Shown here piece after piece: positions 60,883 through 63,819 of a stretch of DNA of 63,819 nucleotides. The notes below the pieces were generated by a model. The model was not told where the DNA came from. It worked only from the letters and a program-made list of their open reading frames with translations, and searched no databases. The position numbers and the translations under genes are program-made. Position 1 is the stretch's first letter. Every line of letters begins with the position of its first letter. Origin of the DNA: Bacteroidia bacterium (GTDB taxonomy: Bacteria > Bacteroidota > Bacteroidia > B-17B0 > Aurantibacillaceae); the NCBI GenBank assembly GCA_026415195.1, contig JAOAHO010000004.1, positions 21,401 through 85,219 on the forward strand. Direction: 5' to 3'.

Positions 60883-63108
60883 TTATTCTTTCAAAATCCT
60901 CTCGGTTCCGGATGATTTGCCGTCCAAGGTTTGCCACAGAAAGAAATATAAGCCGGCAGGGATCTTTCGTATGTTAATCTTAACGTGCTCGTTGGTTTTT
61001 CCGTTGCCTTTCATCAGTGTTCGGCCTGAAATGTCCATCAGTTTCCAAGCGTATTCTTTTGAATATTCTTTATTTACTAATATGGTTATCTGATCGCCCG
61101 CAGGATTGGGGAAAATATGTATCTCCTTATGATGAGATGCAACCGTATTTTCAAGGCCCAAGCCCACCACGTTTATCGTAAACGTAAACGTTTTGGAATT
61201 ACATGCATTTGTAACTACCAGGGTTGCCACATAAGTTCCGTTGGCGGAATAGGTATGAACGGTGTTTTGTACAGTGGAAGAAATTCCGTTTCCGAAATGC
61301 CATTGGTAATTATAGCTGCCTGCCGATGTGCAGGAGAACTGAAAAACATTAGGAGTGGGCGTGGAAATTACGGTTGGATTTGCATAAATAGTAGTGGGCG
61401 AGGAGTGATAAGCCGTATCTATAATACCCTGGCTAAGATTGTAATAGGTGCCCGACCAGGAATTTTCCAACGTCAGCGCACGGACCATATAAGTGTATGT
61501 GGCCTGATAGGGCTGACAGTGATGAGTATATGAATTTCCTGTTACAGGTGAAGCGTTTAATAAAACATACGCATTAGCCGAATCGTTCTTCATATATATA
61601 TGGTATCCTATAACATTAGTTTGTGTGGACGGTGACCAGTTGATAATGGCATTGTGGTTAACAAAAGTAGCAGTAACATTGCCCGGGGGCTTCACCATAC
61701 GGTTCCTTAATGTTGGATCGCCCATGAGGGCAACGTGCACACCTCCATTATAGAGTCCGCCTGGGAAATAAGTACCATTAATTTGATTGTTTTGGGTTAT
61801 GCGAACTGAATAACCGATGTTTTCACCTAATCCCATATGATGGAGCCACCAATGAGGCCGCCCGGCCCAGAAGCAGGTTAGCATTTTTCCCTGACAAAGC
61901 GGCGCCCGAAGAAAATTGTCGGGAACGTCCCAATCTCCGAAATAAGAACCAAAAAGTATAGTAAACACACCCTGAAGGTTACTTGAAGTGAAATTAGCGG
62001 TACTACCGATACCTGCAGCACTGGTATAGCTTCCTCCCCCGCAACCGTAAGACCAAAGGCGAAACGATGAAGACATGGTAGTAAAATAATCAGCGTTCGA
62101 AACATTGCCCGGGCCCACGAGGGAAGAAAAATTTCTCCAGCCATTTGCAGCAAAGGCTTCGCCGTTAAAATAACCAAAATTATCATCCACCAAGCCGCTT
62201 TCAGTTACCGTAAAATTGGTCATTCTGTAATCATGGTTTTTGTCTAAGTAATTTTTTAATAGTTGTGATTCCGACAAAGTAAATGACGACATAGACGAGA
62301 GATCAATTCTTCCAATTTGAAGTTCGGTAGTTGAAGGAACATAAGACTGATCAAATTTTCCGTCACCCGGCGTGTTTACTATTCTTGGAGGGTTGGTAGG
62401 AGTGGTATTGGCAGTTGCATCGGTCCAATTTCCGTTAAGATCGGCATAATAAACATCCGCGGGCCATGCCCCAACATGATCGGGATGGGCATCGGGCGCA
62501 AAAGCGCCGCTGTAAGGCACAGGCACCCTTCCCAGTAATATTAAAGCAACTGTGTTTATTGGGTCTTGATTATATATGTTTTGTATTTGAGATTTTACGG
62601 AAGAAACGGGTGCATTTGTAGCGGTATATGCCGTAGCAACCGACCATCCGTCGCCTTCAAGATCCCTGATAAACCTGTTAATTTCAGGCAAGAGCGCGGG
62701 GGTAAGGGTGTTGGCGATCATTAATATGCATTTACCCCTGAAATGCTTTGGAGGGGCCTCAGCGGCAGCGGCCACATAACCGTAGCCGTTATAATTGACG
62801 GTACCTGTGGTTCCGCTCCTGATAACCCTGTATTCATATTCGATTCCAACGGTAACATTATTATCTATGTAATGTGTTGCCGTTCCCGAGAGGGTTGCAA
62901 GGTTTGTCCAGGTGTTGCTGCTTTTGAGTTTTTTGGCTATGGAATAGCCGGTGGATGTAGTATTGGGAATCCAGGAAATGGTGAAAGTTGGGGGTGAGGA
63001 ACTTGCGGTTACATACGCTTCAACGGCAACATCCTTTACGGACGGGGATTGAGCAAAGCTGGCAGGAACAATTAAAAAAAATAAAATTTTATTAAATGCT
63101 TTTTTCAT
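60883..63108 (-). CDS. secreted protein with caspase/gingipain-like region, FN3 and PKD modules and T9SS sorting domain
   Basis: The 741-residue protein has a signal peptide (MKKAFNKILFFLIVPASFAQ), an FN3-like module at about 25-115, a C25-like alpha/beta region at about 125-430 (GKCILMIANTLTPALLPEIN, ALILLGRVPVPYSG, ELQIGRIDLSSM, SGLVDDNFGYFNGEAF), a second FN3 at about 480-570, a PKD module at about 580-650 (YNYQWHFGNG, VHTYSANGTYVATLVV), and a type A T9SS domain (FPNPAGDQITILV, WKLMDISGRTLM, IPAGLYFF, ERILKE). At the places where gingipains have catalytic His and Cys it reads WSYGCGGGSY and ILFGSYFGDWD, so it may be inactive or use other residues. The C25 link is my inference from segment order. 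A TATCTTTA near-match box lies 10 bases upstream. Confidence 0.78.
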   Translation of the reverse strand: MKKAFNKILFFLIVPASFAQSPSVKDVAVEAYVTASSSPPTFTISWIPNTTSTGYSIAKKLKSSNTWTNLATLSGTATHYIDNNVTVGIEYEYRVIRSGTTGTVNYNGYGYVAAAAEAPPKHFRGKCILMIANTLTPALLPEINRFIRDLEGDGWSVATAYTATNAPVSSVKSQIQNIYNQDPINTVALILLGRVPVPYSGAFAPDAHPDHVGAWPADVYYADLNGNWTDATANTTPTNPPRIVNTPGDGKFDQSYVPSTTELQIGRIDLSSMSSFTLSESQLLKNYLDKNHDYRMTNFTVTESGLVDDNFGYFNGEAFAANGWRNFSSLVGPGNVSNADYFTTMSSSFRLWSYGCGGGSYTSAAGIGSTANFTSSNLQGVFTILFGSYFGDWDVPDNFLRAPLCQGKMLTCFWAGRPHWWLHHMGLGENIGYSVRITQNNQINGTYFPGGLYNGGVHVALMGDPTLRNRMVKPPGNVTATFVNHNAIINWSPSTQTNVIGYHIYMKNDSANAYVLLNASPVTGNSYTHHCQPYQATYTYMVRALTLENSWSGTYYNLSQGIIDTAYHSSPTTIYANPTVISTPTPNVFQFSCTSAGSYNYQWHFGNGISSTVQNTVHTYSANGTYVATLVVTNACNSKTFTFTINVVGLGLENTVASHHKEIHIFPNPAGDQITILVNKEYSKEYAWKLMDISGRTLMKGNGKTNEHVKINIRKIPAGLYFFLWQTLDGKSSGTERILKE

Positions 63109-63143
63109 GTTTTTTTGTTAAAGATACTAAACAACTCATAATT

Positions 63144-63804
63144 ATGAAAACATAATACGATTTTGTAATTTGAGACGAACAGATTGCCGGCAAGTTCAAC
63201 GAGATGTATGAAAAGTTTGATGATCCGTGAATGCAAAGTAAGCAACCGAATAAGTATTCAAGAATTTGCGGAATCTGTCAAATTAAGAATTTTGGAATAA
63301 AATCTGTTTTAGAGTGTGGAGTGGGTCTTGGTTATTATTCTGAATGGATTTAAAAAGAAATAGAAATTATTCCAAAAAGTTTGGACATTTCCGAGTCGGC
63401 AGGAAACTGGGCAAAAATAAATTTCCTCCGTTTGGATTTCGAGTTTTACGATATACAAAGGGACTTATTTGTTATAAAAACTAGGAAGCAGTATTGTTCT
63501 CGGAAATTTTGTGGTATATTTTTGGGTGAATTTGATGAAATTATTATTATATATTGATTAAAAAAATAACTTTAAAAACAAATCATTAATCATAAATCAG
63601 GTGTTTTATAAAGGCACACAAAAATACGGCAATGAATGTTTTACCAATTTAAACGAAATTTTATATTATATTCGCTTTAAGTGTTTGGGCAAAATGCAAG
63701 CAAGATTAGACCATGAAACAACCATTAAAACATTATCTGAATTTATTATTAATCCCAAAATTGTCATTAGAAACCAAAAACGAAAGATTGTTCAATGTTA
63801 TTAG
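63144..63804 (+). pseudogene. decayed class I SAM-dependent methyltransferase gene
   Basis: From the ATG at 63144 one frame reads like a roughly 200-residue methyltransferase but is broken by stops at 63153, 63171, 63228 and 63351. Recognisable parts are FNEMYEKFDDP, motif I VLECGVGLGYYSEW, KSLDISESA with the acidic SAM-ribose residue, and LDFEFYDIQRD. Near 63491 the reading moves to another frame (VLFSEILWYI), then back to the first (GEFDEIIIIY), then to a third frame for IINQVFYKGTQKYGNE, TNLNEI and ETTIKTLSEF. Four in-frame stops and at least two frame changes mark a dead gene. The open frame at 63601-63804 is its C-terminal remnant, not a separate gene. Confidence 0.8.
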
Positions 63805-63819
63805 CAAACGAATTCCCAC

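Noticed and set aside
63144..63360. UGA or UAA recoding in the methyltransferase frame
   Set aside because: Both TAA and TGA interrupt it, frame changes are also needed, and other genes in the window use TGA as a normal stop, so decay is the simpler reading.
1..63819. tRNA, rRNA or CRISPR elements
   Set aside because: I looked through the gaps for T-loop motifs, long rRNA-like tracts and evenly spaced direct repeats; none was seen apart from the REP-like doublets, which are palindromic and lack unique spacers.

Overview
The window is chromosomal DNA of a member of the Bacteroidota. Support comes from three proteins with type IX secretion (T9SS) type A sorting domains, a PorV/PorQ-like protein, TonB-dependent receptors with carboxypeptidase-regulatory-like N-termini, the exbB-exbD-exbD-tonB layout, Bacteroidota-only families (DUF4249, DUF4271, DUF5777, S46 peptidase) and repeated exact matches to the Bacteroidota -7 promoter box TAnnTTTG just upstream of start codons. 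Flavobacteriales, Chitinophagales and Sphingobacteriales all remain possible. I see no rRNA, tRNA, CRISPR array, phage gene or transposase.

Layout. 1-2410: the end of an AsmA-like protein and an ankyrin-repeat protein. 2744-7146: a T9SS cargo protein, a strong terminator, then a three-gene ECF unit: sigma factor, a protein built like a dual membrane-spanning anti-sigma factor (cytoplasmic N-terminus, inner-membrane helix, long Asn/Lys-rich linker, C-terminal beta-barrel) and a lipoprotein whose start overlaps it. 7658-11414 (minus): hemJ-like gene, TonB-dependent receptor, DUF4249 lipoprotein. 11449-17264: acyl-CoA thioesterase, family 9 glycosyltransferase and a giant T9SS cargo. 17331-23180 (minus): a tightly overlapping eight-gene run, greA-HIT-hypothetical-mutY-yceI-DUF5777-DUF4271-hemD. 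23260-32621 (minus): TonB-dependent receptor, 1505-residue exported protein and PorV-like barrel in one unit. 32879-39352: M1 aminopeptidase, three tandem tiny cysteine-rich lipoproteins, gatC, plsC and an S46 dipeptidyl-peptidase of DPP7 type. 39541-45356: exbB-exbD-exbD-tonB, a second tonB broken by a frameshift, aat, a small membrane protein and a PstS-like lipoprotein. 45370-49458 (minus): MBL-fold hydrolase, amidohydrolase and a MORN/coiled-coil/PP2C phosphatase. 49500-53384: promoter, SAM-I riboswitch, terminator and metH. 53467-60804: three paralogous TPR-transmembrane-PP2C receptor phosphatases with doublets of a REP-like palindrome on both sides. 60883-63804: a T9SS protein with a caspase/gingipain-like region and a decayed methyltransferase gene.

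How the parts fit. Most of the window concerns the envelope: TonB-energised import, T9SS export and signalling across the envelope. Two signalling layouts stand out. One is the sigma/dual-membrane anti-sigma/lipoprotein unit. The other is the set of four PP2C (SpoIIE-type) phosphatases, whose predicted sensory halves lie outside the inner membrane and whose catalytic halves lie inside. The only clear metabolic control element is the SAM riboswitch in front of metH.
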